Positions 1 to 7,977 of a stretch of DNA of 64,000 nt are shown piece after piece. Source of the DNA: Halomonas sp. MCCC 1A13316. Its GTDB lineage: Bacteria; Pseudomonadota; Gammaproteobacteria; Pseudomonadales; Halomonadaceae. The stretch spans positions 2,232,001 to 2,296,000 of the forward strand of contig NZ_CP053382.1 in assembly GCF_014931605.1 (NCBI RefSeq), written 5' to 3'. The stretch's first letter is position 1; every line of letters begins with the position of its first letter. A model generated the notes under the pieces. It was not told where the DNA came from and ran no database searches. It saw only the letters and a list, made by a program, of their open reading frames with translations. The position numbers were made by a program, and so were the translations under genes.

Positions 1-3
1 TTA

Positions 4-33
4 CATTACGTTTATTACGTAATAAACATAATG
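4..33. repeat. AT-rich 30-bp near-perfect palindrome
   Basis: Positions 11-26 form a perfect 16-bp palindrome, TTTATTACGTAATAAA. The symmetry extends to 4-33 with a single mismatched pair. The first 90 bases are strikingly AT-rich compared with the GC-rich genes that follow, and they lie about 100 bp upstream of an integrase gene. It could be a recombinase or excisionase binding site, an operator, or a terminator of a gene left of the window. The symmetry is seen directly; any function is inference. Confidence 0.6.
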
Positions 34-45
34 AAATGGTTATAA

Positions 46-73
46 ATTCAAGATTACCCGTCTTATCTTGAAT
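46..73. repeat. Inverted repeat upstream of integrase gene
   Basis: A 9-bp inverted repeat, ATTCAAGAT (46-54) and ATCTTGAAT (65-73), is separated by 10 bp. It sits between the AT-rich palindrome at 4-33 and the integrase start at 132. It could be an operator for integrase autoregulation or part of an attachment region. The repeat is clear but its role is unknown. Confidence 0.45.
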
Positions 74-131
74 AAATTATCGCTACAGGCGAGACTCGAG
101 CCATTCGATAGCAGAAACGGGAGGAGGCGCG

Positions 132-1325
132 ATGAGGGTACCGATCGGGGAGGGCGACGGCGCCGTTCTTCCCGGCCAGCAGCAGGGGGCGAGCATGCCC
201 ACCCCGGCACTTGACGTGGCGCTGCCCGAGGCAAGCCGGACAGCACGTATTGCCGCCGGAAGCGACGCCGAGGCGGTAGCGCAATGGCTCGCCGAGTTTC
301 GCGCCAGCCCGCAGACGCTACGCGCCTACCGCCGCGAGGCAGAGCGCCTGCTGCTATGGCTCGGGCGGGAAGGGCGCAGCCTGACCGAGCTGCGCCGGCA
401 CGACCTCGATGCCTACGAGGCCTTTCTCGCCGCTCCCTCGCCGCATCAGCTCTGGGTAGGCCCATCACGGCCGCGCCATTCGCCGGACTGGCGTCCGTTT
501 CGTGGACCACTATCCCCGGCCAGCCGCCGACAGAGCCTGATCATTCTGCAGGGTATGTTCACCTGGCTGGTGGAGGCAGGGTGGGTCAGCCACAATCCGT
601 TCCGCCTGATGCGCGACAAGCGCCGCCGCCTCGACAATCGCCAGCCCGGCATCGATCGCTATCTGGAACGCCCGTTATGGGAGTGGCTATGGCAATGGTT
701 GACACGACCGCAGCAGGGGAACATCAGCGTTCGCGAGCGATACATCCGGCACCGACGGATCATTATTTTCGGCTTCGCCTACTTGTTGGCGCCGCGAATC
801 AGCGAGATGGCCGCCGCCGAAATGGGTGACTTCTTCCGGCGCGAAGGGAGATGGTGGTGGCATGTGGTGGGCAAGGGCGACAAGACGGCGCGAATACCGG
901 TACCCGACGACATGCTGGCCCTGCTGGGCGGCTGGCGAGAAATGCTGGGCCTGGCACCCGAGCCACTTCCGGGCGAGGAGGGAGCCGTACTGCGCGGCCT
1001 GAATGGCCAGCGCGGCCTGGGCGACAACCAGCTCTATCGACTGATTCGCGATGCCTTTCGCCAGGCGGCCGATGCCCTGGAGGCCGAGGCGGGAGAGAAG
1101 GCAATGTCGCAAGTGGCCCGGCTGCGTGACGCGACCCCGCACTGGTTGCGCCATACTGCACTCACGCACCAGGCCCAGGCCGGCGTCGAGCTACGCTACC
1201 TCGCCAGCACCGCACGTCATTCCCGACTGGACACCACCGCGCAGTACCTGCATGCCGAAGACGAGGAGTGGCATCGCCAGCAATCCACCCATGTCTTGCC
1301 CGCCCGGGTGGAGGAGCCGGTATAA
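132..1325 (+). CDS. Tyrosine-type site-specific recombinase/integrase
   Basis: This is a 397-residue tyrosine recombinase that would cut and rejoin DNA through a 3'-phosphotyrosine intermediate. The N-terminal half (about 45-155) looks like a SAM-like core-binding domain. The C-terminal catalytic domain carries the full set of expected residues: Arg222 (APRISE), Lys248 (GKGDK), His337-x-x-Arg340 (HWLRH), His363 and nucleophile Tyr372 (QYLH). The start is supported by GGGAGGAGG a few bases upstream. No phage or transposon genes follow; sufE comes next. It could be the integrase of an element lying left of the window or a solitary remnant. The AT-rich inverted repeats just upstream fit a mobile-element edge. 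Family assignment is firm; the element is unknown. Confidence 0.88.
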   Translation: MRVPIGEGDGAVLPGQQQGASMPTPALDVALPEASRTARIAAGSDAEAVAQWLAEFRASPQTLRAYRREAERLLLWLGREGRSLTELRRHDLDAYEAFLAAPSPHQLWVGPSRPRHSPDWRPFRGPLSPASRRQSLIILQGMFTWLVEAGWVSHNPFRLMRDKRRRLDNRQPGIDRYLERPLWEWLWQWLTRPQQGNISVRERYIRHRRIIIFGFAYLLAPRISEMAAAEMGDFFRREGRWWWHVVGKGDKTARIPVPDDMLALLGGWREMLGLAPEPLPGEEGAVLRGLNGQRGLGDNQLYRLIRDAFRQAADALEAEAGEKAMSQVARLRDATPHWLRHTALTHQAQAGVELRYLASTARHSRLDTTAQYLHAEDEEWHRQQSTHVLPARVEEPV

Positions 1326-1326
1326 T
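1296..1326 (+). promoter_or_regulatory. Putative sigma-70 promoter of sufE
   Basis: A perfect TATAAT lies at 1321-1326, 27 bp before the sufE start and overlapping the integrase stop codon. The best -35 is a weak TTGCCC at 1296-1301 with a long 19-bp spacer. It would give sufE a promoter independent of the integrase gene. Confidence 0.4.
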
Positions 1327-1353
1327 AGCGGTCAAGCCAACCAGGGAGACGAC

Positions 1354-1785
1354 ATGACCACCGAAGCCACGGCCGAACAAGCCCAGCAGGCCCTGCAGGA
1401 AGAGTTCGAGATGTTCGATAACTGGATGGATCGCTACCAGTACATCATCGACATGGGCAAGCAACTGCCGGCGTTTCCGGAGGAGTGGAAGACCCCCGAG
1501 CGCAAGATCCAGGGCTGCCAGTCGAACGTGTGGATGCATCATCGCCGCGACGGCGAGATGCTGCACTTCGATGCGGTGTCGGATGCCGCCATCGTCTCCG
1601 GCCTGATCGCGGTGCTGTTGCGTATTTACAATGACCGTCCGGCCGGTGAAATTCGCGATACCAGCCCGCATTTCCTCGGAGACCTGGGGCTCGACAAGCA
1701 CCTGTCCCCCACACGCAGCAATGGCCTGCACGCCATGCTCGGCAAGATCTACGAAGTTGCTGCGGAAGCGGCACCCGCTAGCTGA
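1354..1785 (+). CDS. sufE: SufE/CsdE family cysteine desulfuration protein
   Basis: A 143-residue SufE-type sulfur acceptor. In this family a conserved cysteine takes persulfide sulfur from a SufS/CsdA desulfurase and passes it to Fe-S assembly or another acceptor. Here the cysteine is Cys55 in KIQGCQSNVW, the family signature. The length is normal for SufE. The start follows CAGGGAG, and the gene has its own TATAAT box. No suf operon or desulfurase gene is next to it, so it could equally be the CsdE paralogue; the sequence alone does not settle this. Its 3' end overlaps the convergent downstream gene by 37 bp. Confidence 0.85.
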   Translation: MTTEATAEQAQQALQEEFEMFDNWMDRYQYIIDMGKQLPAFPEEWKTPERKIQGCQSNVWMHHRRDGEMLHFDAVSDAAIVSGLIAVLLRIYNDRPAGEIRDTSPHFLGDLGLDKHLSPTRSNGLHAMLGKIYEVAAEAAPAS

Positions 1786-2156
1786 CGTTGCGCTACAGGT
1801 AGCTTGGCGGCATGCCGTATGCGCTCGCGCTCGAGAATTTGCTCGGCATCAAGACTGCAGATGGCAACGTCCCGTGCAGCGGGTATCTCTCCCGCCAACT
1901 GAAGCACCTGGTAACGAGCGCAGCAAACGCGCAGGAAGGAAGCGAAGTTGGCGGGATCGTGCCCAGCCTCGGCGCACTCTCGTGAGAGCTTCGCCACCAG
2001 CTGGCTGAGCGAGAGGTCGTCGCGCTTGCCGATCTCCTCGAGCACCGTCCAGAAAAAACCCTCCAGGCGTACGCTGGTCGAGATGCCCTCGAGACGCATG
2101 GAGCGTGTCTGGGGCTCCCAGAGGCCCGGTTCGGCGCCGATGAAAAGCCTGCACAT
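1749..2156 (-). CDS. Ribbon-helix-helix domain protein
   Basis: A 135-residue protein whose first 60 residues resemble the RHH_4 family: CRLFIGAEP, then a region after SMRLEG that reads as a beta strand (STSVRLEGFFW) and two helices (VLEEIGKR and SLSQLVAKL). Such proteins are small DNA-binding or DNA-binding-like regulators of mostly unknown target. The rest (about 70-135) is helical with no motif I recognise. The start is the methionine preceded by AGGGAGG. A strong GC-rich hairpin (2180-2209) sits just upstream of this ribosome-binding site. The gene is convergent with sufE and overlaps its 3' end by 37 bp. Confidence 0.65.
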   Translation of the reverse strand: MCRLFIGAEPGLWEPQTRSMRLEGISTSVRLEGFFWTVLEEIGKRDDLSLSQLVAKLSRECAEAGHDPANFASFLRVCCARYQVLQLAGEIPAARDVAICSLDAEQILERERIRHAAKLPVAQRQLAGAASAATS

Positions 2157-2179
2157 ACCATTTTCCTCCCTTGCTCGCC

Positions 2180-2209
2180 CGCCCGGCGCCATTATCATGG
2201 CGCCGGGCG
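2180..2209 (-). terminator. Perfect 13-bp stem-loop between DJ-1 gene and RHH gene
   Basis: CGCCCGGCGCCAT and its exact complement flank a TATC loop. On the minus strand it follows the end of the DJ-1/PfpI gene at 2272 and precedes the RHH gene start at 2156 by about 24 bases. There is no U-tract after the stem, so it may be a weak terminator or a leader hairpin affecting translation of the RHH gene. Confidence 0.55.
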
Positions 2210-2271
2210 TGGGCCAGGGCAAGGCAATCATGGAAAGCTATCTGCCACTGGAGCGCGATGCCAGTCCCTTG

Positions 2272-2853
2272 CTAGAGTTCGATGCGCGTCTCGAGTACGG
2301 CCAGGAACTGAGCGAGCCAGGCCGGATGGGCGGGCCAGGCGGGGGCGGTGACCAGCTTGCCGTCGGTCACAGCATCATCCACTGCGATGTCGGCATAGCG
2401 GCCACCGGCCAGCTCCACCTCGGGGCGGCAGGCGGGGTAAGCCGAGCAGGTACGACCTTCCAGCACCCTGGCGGCAGCCAGTAGCTGGGCAGCGTGACAG
2501 ATCGCTGCCACCGGCTTGTCGGCACTGAAGAAGTGACGCACCAGCTCGATGACCTTTTCGTTCAGGCGCAGGTATTCCGGCGCGCGACCGCCAGCGATCA
2601 CCAGGCCGTCATACTCCTCGGGGTTTACGGTGGCGAAATCCGCGTTGAGGGTGAAGCGATGGCCCGGCTTCTCGCTGTAGGTCTGGTCACCCTCGAAGTC
2701 ATGAATGGCGGTGGCAATGCTCTCGCCGGCCCGCTTGTCGGGGCAGACGGCGTCGACACGGTGTCCAACGGCCTGCAGGGCCTGGAACGGCACCATGGTT
2801 TCGTAATCTTCGGCAAAGTCGCCGCACAGCAAGAGCAGTCGCTTGGCGGACAT
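2272..2853 (-). CDS. DJ-1/PfpI family protein (putative cysteine hydrolase/glyoxalase)
   Basis: A 193-residue DJ-1/PfpI superfamily protein. It has the expected acidic residue near the N-terminus (Glu18 in EDYETM) and the nucleophile elbow with Cys119-His120 in [12 protein letters not shown]. Members act as proteases, glyoxalases or deglycases; which applies here cannot be read from the sequence. The length is typical for a single-domain member. The start is preceded by GAGGAG. It is on the minus strand, downstream of yidD by 135 bp, and probably a separate transcript. Confidence 0.8.
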   Translation of the reverse strand: MSAKRLLLLCGDFAEDYETMVPFQALQAVGHRVDAVCPDKRAGESIATAIHDFEGDQTYSEKPGHRFTLNADFATVNPEEYDGLVIAGGRAPEYLRLNEKVIELVRHFFSADKPVAAICHAAQLLAAARVLEGRTCSAYPACRPEVELAGGRYADIAVDDAVTDGKLVTAPAWPAHPAWLAQFLAVLETRIEL

Positions 2854-2988
2854 GGCGTTTCTCCTCATCGACTCGTTATTGTGAATGTGCCACGGATCAG
2901 TTTGGCACAGGCAAGCCGGAGGAGGGTGGTAGCGGGCTACTACACGAGCAGCAAGCGGCAAGCTGAGAGAAGAGGGGCTGCGTGGTTG

Positions 2989-3339
2989 TCAGTGTCCCGA
3001 GCTATGCCGACCGTGGCGACAATGGAAGTGCTCGTCGAGCTCCGGGTCGTCAAGACACAGCCGCTCACTCGCCCCACCGGGTACCGGATCGATACCGCCG
3101 TCGCTGCCGGGATGGCAGCGAACGATACGCTTGAAGGCAAGCCAGCCACCATGCAGTGGGCCGTGGACCTGGATGGCTTCCACGGTGTAGTGCGAACAAC
3201 TTGGCCAGTAACGACAGCGCGGCCCCAGCAAGGGGCTCACCACCACCTGATAGAGCCGGACCAGGCCGATCATCACCAAGCCCAGCATATGACGCAGGAG
3301 CCGACCCAGGCTCGCGATCCAGCCTGCCAGGCAGGGCAT
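2989..3339 (-). CDS. yidD: Membrane protein insertion efficiency factor YidD
   Basis: A 116-residue YidD-type protein, believed to assist YidC-dependent insertion of membrane proteins. An amphipathic or membrane-associated N-terminal helix (about 15-35) precedes the family core: [27 protein letters not shown], split here as [18 protein letters not shown] with conserved cysteines, then [19 protein letters not shown]. The tail after residue 85 is longer than in short homologues and rich in His, Cys and acidic residues. It begins 3 bp after hisI ends, so the two are probably translationally coupled. It is not in its usual rpmH-rnpA-yidC location. Confidence 0.85.
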   Translation of the reverse strand: MPCLAGWIASLGRLLRHMLGLVMIGLVRLYQVVVSPLLGPRCRYWPSCSHYTVEAIQVHGPLHGGWLAFKRIVRCHPGSDGGIDPVPGGASERLCLDDPELDEHFHCRHGRHSSGH

Positions 3340-3342
3340 GCT

Positions 3343-3795
3343 TCAGCGCCTCTCCGGGGGCTGGCGATAGAGGGTTTCGGGATCGATCAACGGCTCGCTG
3401 ACGATACGCGCCTCGCCATCTTCCATCGCCACGTAGAAGCAGCTGCGCCGCCCGGTATGGCAGGCCGGGCCGGTCTGCTCGACCTGCAGCAGCAGGGTGT
3501 CGCCATCGCAATCGAGGCAGGCGCCGCGCAGGTGCTGCTGCTGGCCGGAAGTTTCCCCCTTGCGCCACAGCTTGCCCCGCGAGCGCGACCAGTAGCAGAC
3601 TCGCCCACTGGCGAGCGTTTCTTCCAACGCCTCGCGATTCATCCAGGCCATCATCAACACTTCGCCACTGTCGTGCTGCTGGGCGATAGCAGGGATCAGG
3701 CCATCGTCGTTGAAGCGCACGGCGGAAATGACACGAGCGAGCGGCAGGCGACTATCGAGTTCGGCACGTTCGAGTTGCTTGAAAGTATCGGTCAT
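3343..3795 (-). CDS. hisI: Phosphoribosyl-AMP cyclohydrolase HisI
   Basis: A 150-residue HisI, third step of histidine synthesis: zinc-dependent opening of the purine ring of phosphoribosyl-AMP. The active-site core is intact: WSRSRGKLWRKGETSG, the Asp-x-Asp-x-Asp magnesium motif (LDCDGD), and the zinc cysteines in LDCDG and ACHTGRRSC. An N-terminal extension of about 15-20 residues precedes the usual core. No other his gene is nearby; the gene lies between zur and yidD. Since zur precedes it on the same strand, it could be a zinc-regulated extra copy, but that needs the rest of the genome. Confidence 0.9.
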   Translation of the reverse strand: MTDTFKQLERAELDSRLPLARVISAVRFNDDGLIPAIAQQHDSGEVLMMAWMNREALEETLASGRVCYWSRSRGKLWRKGETSGQQQHLRGACLDCDGDTLLLQVEQTGPACHTGRRSCFYVAMEDGEARIVSEPLIDPETLYRQPPERR

Positions 3796-3805
3796 GGCAT
3801 ATCCG

Positions 3806-4270
3806 TTAAAGACTGGCTCGAGCCCGCGCCGTAGCGTTCAGACACAGATCACAGCTGCCCAGCAACTCGATGGTCTGGCGTTCGACACGAAAACCGAGGT
3901 CGCGCGCCTGGTCGCTGAGCTGAGCATTGACATCGTCCAGATGCAGCTCCTCGACACGCCCGCAGTGGCGACAGATCAGCAGCTGGAAGCCGTGGGCATG
4001 CTCGGGACAGGGGCAGGCTACATAGGCGTTGAGCGATTCGATTCGATGCACCAGGCCCTGTTCGATGAGGAAATCGAGAGCGCGATAGATAGTGGGTGGA
4101 CGGGCAGCCGCATGCTCGACGGCTAGTCGATCGAGTAGCTCATAGGCCTTGAGGCCACCGCTGGCCGCGGCAATCATCTCGAGTACACGTCGGCGGATCG
4201 GGGTGAAGCGCACCCCGCGGAGTTGGCATTGTCTTTCGGCCTGCGCGAGCAGGGCGGTAGCGTCGGTCAT
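3806..4270 (-). CDS. zur: Fur-family zinc uptake regulator Zur
   Basis: A 154-residue Fur-family repressor. It has an N-terminal winged-helix domain with RRRVLEMIA and the recognition-helix region PPTIYRALDFLIEQGLVHR, split at RALDFL. The C-terminal dimerisation domain has paired cysteines CRHCG and CDLC for a structural zinc. The FTPIRRRVLE and AYELLDRL context and the CxxC pair near the C-terminus fit Zur better than Fur, which usually has a His-rich HDH motif. The start has no strong ribosome-binding site; it lies 33 bp after the ATP-grasp gene, so co-transcription is possible. hisI follows by 10 bp. Confidence 0.82.
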   Translation of the reverse strand: MTDATALLAQAERQCQLRGVRFTPIRRRVLEMIAAASGGLKAYELLDRLAVEHAAARPPTIYRALDFLIEQGLVHRIESLNAYVACPCPEHAHGFQLLICRHCGRVEELHLDDVNAQLSDQARDLGFRVERQTIELLGSCDLCLNATARARASL

Positions 4271-4303
4271 GAGTGAGCCGATGTGTCTGGAACAGGCTTC
4301 ATT

Positions 4304-5302
4304 CTACGTGCTGGCACAGGACTGGGCCAGCTCTGGCTCAGCCGGCGCCGCCCGCAACTCGCCACGGCGAGCAAAATGCTCTTGGGAGAAGGCAACCCGG
4401 TCTTTGACGCTCACCCCCTCGGGCTGAGTTTCCACCAGGTCCAGGCGGCGGCGAAGGCCTTCGCCATTTGCCATCTGGATGGCAAGCCCCGGGCGAGCGT
4501 TGAGCTCTAGCAGCATCGGGCCACAGTCGCGATCAATCACCATGTCGGTACCGAGGTAGCCGAGCCCGGTCATCTCATAGCAACCGGCGGCCAGCTCCAG
4601 CAGGCTGGTCCAGTCGGGGATGCGCAAGCTGGCCAGCTCATGCCCGGTATCGGGATGGTCGCGACGCGAACGGTCGAACTGGACGCCCCGCACCGCCGTA
4701 CCCGTGGCTATGTCGAGTCCGACACCCACTGCGCCCTGGTGCAGGTTCGCCTTGCCGTCGGAGGCGGCCGTGGAGAGACGCATCATGGCCATGACCGGGT
4801 AGCCGCGAAAGATGATCACACGGATGTCCGGCACGCCTTCATAGGTGTACTCGGAGAGCTGTTCGTCGAAGTTGATGAGGCCCTCGATCATCGCCACGTC
4901 AGGGACGCCGCCCAGCGAGTAAAGACCGGACAGAATATTGGAAACGTGACGGTGGAGATCCTCGAGGCCGAGGCGCACGCCACTGGGCTTGATGAAGCCA
5001 TCCTGATCGACGCGCTCGATGACCAGGATGCCCTTGCCGCCGCTACCTTTGGCCGGCTTGATGACGAAGCCCGAGTGACCGGCAATCATTTCCCTCAGCC
5101 CCTTTATGCCGAACTGGGTGGTCACGGTACCGATCAGGGCCGGTGTCGTGATGCCATGTTTCTCGGCCAGCAGCTTGGTCTTCAGCTTGTCGTCCACCAG
5201 CGGATAGAGCCGACGGCTGTTGTAGCGCCCAATGTAGCGAATGTTGCGCCGGTTCATGCCGATAATACCGCGACGCAGAAGCTGGCTCGGCCGTGCCCAC
5301 AT
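4304..5302 (-). CDS. ATP-grasp alpha-L-glutamate ligase-like protein
   Basis: A 332-residue RimK-related ATP-grasp protein of the kind annotated alpha-L-glutamate ligase-like. ATP-binding elements are visible: FVIKPAKGSGGKGILVI (glycine-rich loop) and the metal and phosphate-binding C-terminal segment LLELNARPGLAIQMAN. A YNSRRLYPLVDDKLKTK segment precedes the fold. RimK-type enzymes add glutamate or other amino acids to a carboxyl acceptor; the substrate here is unknown. It begins 5 bp after the inactive-transglutaminase gene, and the retropepsin-like gene precedes both, so the three form one transcription unit. Related trios in Pseudomonas have, as I recall, been linked to osmotic tolerance under rlo names. 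A later methionine (16) is an alternative start. Confidence 0.8.
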   Translation of the reverse strand: MWARPSQLLRRGIIGMNRRNIRYIGRYNSRRLYPLVDDKLKTKLLAEKHGITTPALIGTVTTQFGIKGLREMIAGHSGFVIKPAKGSGGKGILVIERVDQDGFIKPSGVRLGLEDLHRHVSNILSGLYSLGGVPDVAMIEGLINFDEQLSEYTYEGVPDIRVIIFRGYPVMAMMRLSTAASDGKANLHQGAVGVGLDIATGTAVRGVQFDRSRRDHPDTGHELASLRIPDWTSLLELAAGCYEMTGLGYLGTDMVIDRDCGPMLLELNARPGLAIQMANGEGLRRRLDLVETQPEGVSVKDRVAFSQEHFARRGELRAAPAEPELAQSCAST

Positions 5303-5307
5303 GATGT

Positions 5308-6813
5308 TCAGTCCTCGGTAACCGGTTTGAAACGTCTCAGCTCGAGCAGCCGATATCCCGTGTAGTTACCCAGCAGCAGGATCAGCGACATGATGATGAG
5401 CTGTACACCCAGAAAATTGAAGGTGATGTGGCGTATCCATGGGTTGTTCATGGCGAGATAGGCCAGCACAGCCGTAACGAGGCTGCCACCACCCTGGATC
5501 AAGACTTCCTTGGGACCTTCTTCCTCCCACAGGATCGACATGCGTTCGATGGTCCAGGCCAGAATGATCATCGGGAAGAAGGTGATCGTCAGGCCCGCGT
5601 TGAGTCCTACACGATAGGACAACACGGTGAAGATCGAAATGATGGCGATGACCGTGATGATCACCGCCGAGACTCGCGCCACCAATAACAGGTTGAGGTA
5701 CGAGAGATAATTGCGTATCACCAGCCCGACGGACACGACCAGCAGGAAGCCGATCAGCCCGGTGGGCAGGGTCGTCTGGATGAAAGCCAGCGCAATCAAT
5801 ACGGGCATGAAGGTACCCGAGGTCTTGATGCCGACGAGGATGCGCAGGAACACGACCACCAGCGCGCCGATGGGAATCAGCAGGATGGTCTGGAACAATG
5901 CCTGCTCCTCGAGCGGCAGGCTATGAATCGAGAAGTTGAGCAGGGTATCGTCAGCCAGCTGGCTGCGCACAGCGGCCGCGGCCGGCTGGCTGCGCGACAG
6001 CATGGAGAAGGTAACTCGGGAGTTGGTGCCACCCTGGACCTCTAACACGGCGCGACCGCCGGTTTCCCAGAGCAGGAGATTTTCCGGCTGGCCTTGTTCG
6101 GCGGTACGTGGATCGAACAGCGCCCAGTTCTCTTCATCCTCGAAGACCATGATCCACGGCGTCAGCGCCTGACGCCGACGCCCGTCCTCGAGCATCAGGC
6201 CGCTCACTTCACGGGCATGCACGCCGGCCTGGTTCAGCAGGCGTACCAGTAGGGGGGTGCGCTCGAACTGGGTCAGCAGCAAACGAGCATTCTCCCCCTG
6301 GCGATCCTCGCTGAAGTCGCGAATCAGCTCCCGCGTGAAGGTGTAAGGATCGGCACTACGCATCCAGGCGCGCTCGATCACCTGAGCCGCCGCCGTGTCG
6401 TAAGGACGCTCCCAACTGACGTCGCGCAGGGGCGGACGCGCAATCTGACGCTTGCGCTTGTCATCAGTCACTAGCAGGCGCACGGAGTAGTAGAGCTGCT
6501 GACTACCCGTTGCGCTGCGGATCGACCACTGCGCTCGACGCCCGGTCTCGTCCTGCAGGAATGACAGGCCGTAGCCCGGTGAGGCGGTATTCTCGGTCAG
6601 GATCCGATAGCCTCGCTGGTGCGAGGGTAGAGCCAGTTCGGCACGTGCGGAGTCGCCCAGGGCGGTGAAATCGACGACGGCCTCGACCTCCCAGACCTGG
6701 CGCTGCTCACCCGGCGTCCACGGTACTTCCATCTGGATATGACGATGAAGGCTCGTGCCGATGCCGAGCACCATCAGCAGGCCCACGATGAGATAGAAGG
6801 TCAGTCGCGACAT
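5308..6813 (-). CDS. Inactive transglutaminase-like 7-TM membrane protein
   Basis: A 501-residue membrane protein. One N-terminal transmembrane helix (about 5-22) is followed by a large periplasmic domain to about residue 300 that matches the inactive transglutaminase fold found in this family. About seven hydrophobic helices follow (about 310-485), for example FQTILLIPIGALVVVFL and ITVIAIISIFTVLSY. The domain sits in front of a 7-TM module, as in the Transglut_i_TM/7TM_transglut families. The start follows AAGGATG. It lies between the retropepsin-like lipoprotein gene (36 bp upstream) and the ATP-grasp gene (5 bp downstream). As I recall, Pseudomonas homologues are named RloB, an osmotic stress tolerance membrane protein. 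Its biochemical role is unknown. Confidence 0.8.
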   Translation of the reverse strand: MSRLTFYLIVGLLMVLGIGTSLHRHIQMEVPWTPGEQRQVWEVEAVVDFTALGDSARAELALPSHQRGYRILTENTASPGYGLSFLQDETGRRAQWSIRSATGSQQLYYSVRLLVTDDKRKRQIARPPLRDVSWERPYDTAAAQVIERAWMRSADPYTFTRELIRDFSEDRQGENARLLLTQFERTPLLVRLLNQAGVHAREVSGLMLEDGRRRQALTPWIMVFEDEENWALFDPRTAEQGQPENLLLWETGGRAVLEVQGGTNSRVTFSMLSRSQPAAAAVRSQLADDTLLNFSIHSLPLEEQALFQTILLIPIGALVVVFLRILVGIKTSGTFMPVLIALAFIQTTLPTGLIGFLLVVSVGLVIRNYLSYLNLLLVARVSAVIITVIAIISIFTVLSYRVGLNAGLTITFFPMIILAWTIERMSILWEEEGPKEVLIQGGGSLVTAVLAYLAMNNPWIRHITFNFLGVQLIIMSLILLLGNYTGYRLLELRRFKPVTED

Positions 6814-6848
6814 GTATCATCCTTGCAGGTAGTTATCCAGGCTCGGTA

Positions 6849-7691
6849 TCAGCCTTCCTCTTCGTCCCCGTCACTGATCTCGTCTTCAGCCGCTTCGGAG
6901 GCCGGTCGTCCACCGGGGAATTCGGGACGGGGGTGTATGTAGTCCTCCGCCACGTCGATCAGGGCGATGTCCATGAGGAAGCGTCGGCCCAGCAGTACCG
7001 GATAGTTGAGATGGGTTCGGTCGTTGAGCGTGAATTCCACCGTTTCTCGGATCGGCCCCAGCGTCATCAGCAAACTGACGACCGGACGCGACTCGCTGCC
7101 GGCGGCCTGCAAGATACGCACCCGGCGCTCGATCGGCCGCTCGATCCACTCATCGCGTACGCTGTCGACGACGACATCGTCCTCGTTGAGGCCCAGCTTG
7201 AAGCGAACCCAGTCTTCGCCGTCACGCTCGAAGCGGGTGATCTCGGTAGCGGAGAGAGAAGAGGTGTTAGCCCCCGAGTCAACCCGCGCACGCATATAGG
7301 TGCCGACTTCAGGCAGGCCGATCCATTCGGAGCGACCTACCATCTCTTTGGCCGACAGCGTCGCGCTCAGCTCGTCGTTGCATTCCGCCGGGACTACTTT
7401 AGGGGCATCGCCACGCTGTTCGAGCCGCTCGATGTCGCCACGCAGGTGACGAAGAGTGGTACCGGCATCGCGTAGCTCGGCGAGCATCTCGGCCTGGCGC
7501 TGGTCGGCGGCGTTGGCCTCGGGACGATCGCAGCTCAGCGCGATCTGGTGTTCGAGTTGGTCGATGCGCGTCTCGAAGGCTGCGGGGCTGAGTGTAGGCT
7601 CAGGCTCTGAGTCAGGTGTGAGGGCGCATCCGCTGATCAACAATGAACTCAGCAACCAGGAGATGGGTGCGGATAGCGTTCTCGGTCGCAT
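6849..7691 (-). CDS. Retropepsin-like aspartic protease lipoprotein (RimB/RloA type)
   Basis: A 280-residue predicted lipoprotein. The N-terminus is hydrophobic with a lipobox ending at Cys22 (LLISGC), followed by a coiled-coil-like stretch (about 38-95). A single retropepsin-like domain starts near 120, with the active-site motif Asp138-Ser-Gly (RVDSGANTSSL) and a later YPVLLGRRFL strand. This is the family once annotated as ATP-dependent zinc protease (RimB), now regarded as homodimeric aspartic proteases. The C-terminus is acidic. First gene of the three-gene unit, 36 bp before the 7-TM gene. It is probably anchored in the outer or inner membrane, facing the periplasm. Confidence 0.82.
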   Translation of the reverse strand: MRPRTLSAPISWLLSSLLISGCALTPDSEPEPTLSPAAFETRIDQLEHQIALSCDRPEANAADQRQAEMLAELRDAGTTLRHLRGDIERLEQRGDAPKVVPAECNDELSATLSAKEMVGRSEWIGLPEVGTYMRARVDSGANTSSLSATEITRFERDGEDWVRFKLGLNEDDVVVDSVRDEWIERPIERRVRILQAAGSESRPVVSLLMTLGPIRETVEFTLNDRTHLNYPVLLGRRFLMDIALIDVAEDYIHPRPEFPGGRPASEAAEDEISDGDEEEG

Positions 7692-7841
7692 TGGAATCGA
7701 CAGCCTCCGGTCGGGCTACGAACTGGGCGCAGCGGCAGTGAGCTTGGCTTGAAAGGTACAGGTTTCGTCGCGGCGAAACATGACGGGGGATGATAAGGAT
7801 AACGAGGTAGCGTTGTCCATCTCGACAGGAGTGCTATTTAA

Positions 7842-7857
7842 CATAATATACATTATG
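7842..7857. promoter_or_regulatory. AT-rich inverted repeat in the region before the retropepsin operon
   Basis: CATAAT-ATAC-ATTATG lies in an AT-rich pocket (about 7831-7860) inside the otherwise GC-rich 286-bp gap between ectC and the retropepsin-like gene. It is about 150 bp upstream of the minus-strand gene starting at 7691. It could be an operator or part of the promoter of that operon. I see no convincing -35/-10 pair. Confidence 0.35.
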
Positions 7858-7924
7858 CGAACCAAGGGTGAAGAAATGGGTTGCGTGCTGAATGGCCCCG
7901 ACATGTCGCCGCAATCCACACGAC

Positions 7925-7950
7925 GAACCCCGACTCGCCGGCCGGGGTTC
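7925..7950 (-). terminator. Stem-loop after ectC
   Basis: GAACCCCG and CGGGGTTC form an 8-bp stem with a 10-nt loop, about 28 bp past the ectC stop on the minus strand. There is no U-tract beyond it, so termination strength is uncertain. It is the only hairpin I see between ectC and the next minus-strand operon. Confidence 0.5.
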
Positions 7951-7977
7951 ATGGGTTCGCGATGGGCCAGCCCGCCC

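Noticed and set aside
2887..2908. GTGCCA-N10-TGGCAC inverted repeat upstream of the DJ-1 gene
   Set aside because: The arms are only 6 bp and such repeats occur often by chance in this GC-rich sequence.
2494..3834. A 446-codon plus-strand frame across the DJ-1, yidD and hisI genes
   Set aside because: It is antisense to three real genes with family motifs and ribosome-binding sites, and it looks like no known protein.
7692..7977. Possible small gene in the 286-bp gap before ectC
   Set aside because: The frames here continue into antisense of ectC and show no ribosome-binding site with a credible small protein. I see only the AT-rich inverted repeat and a hairpin.
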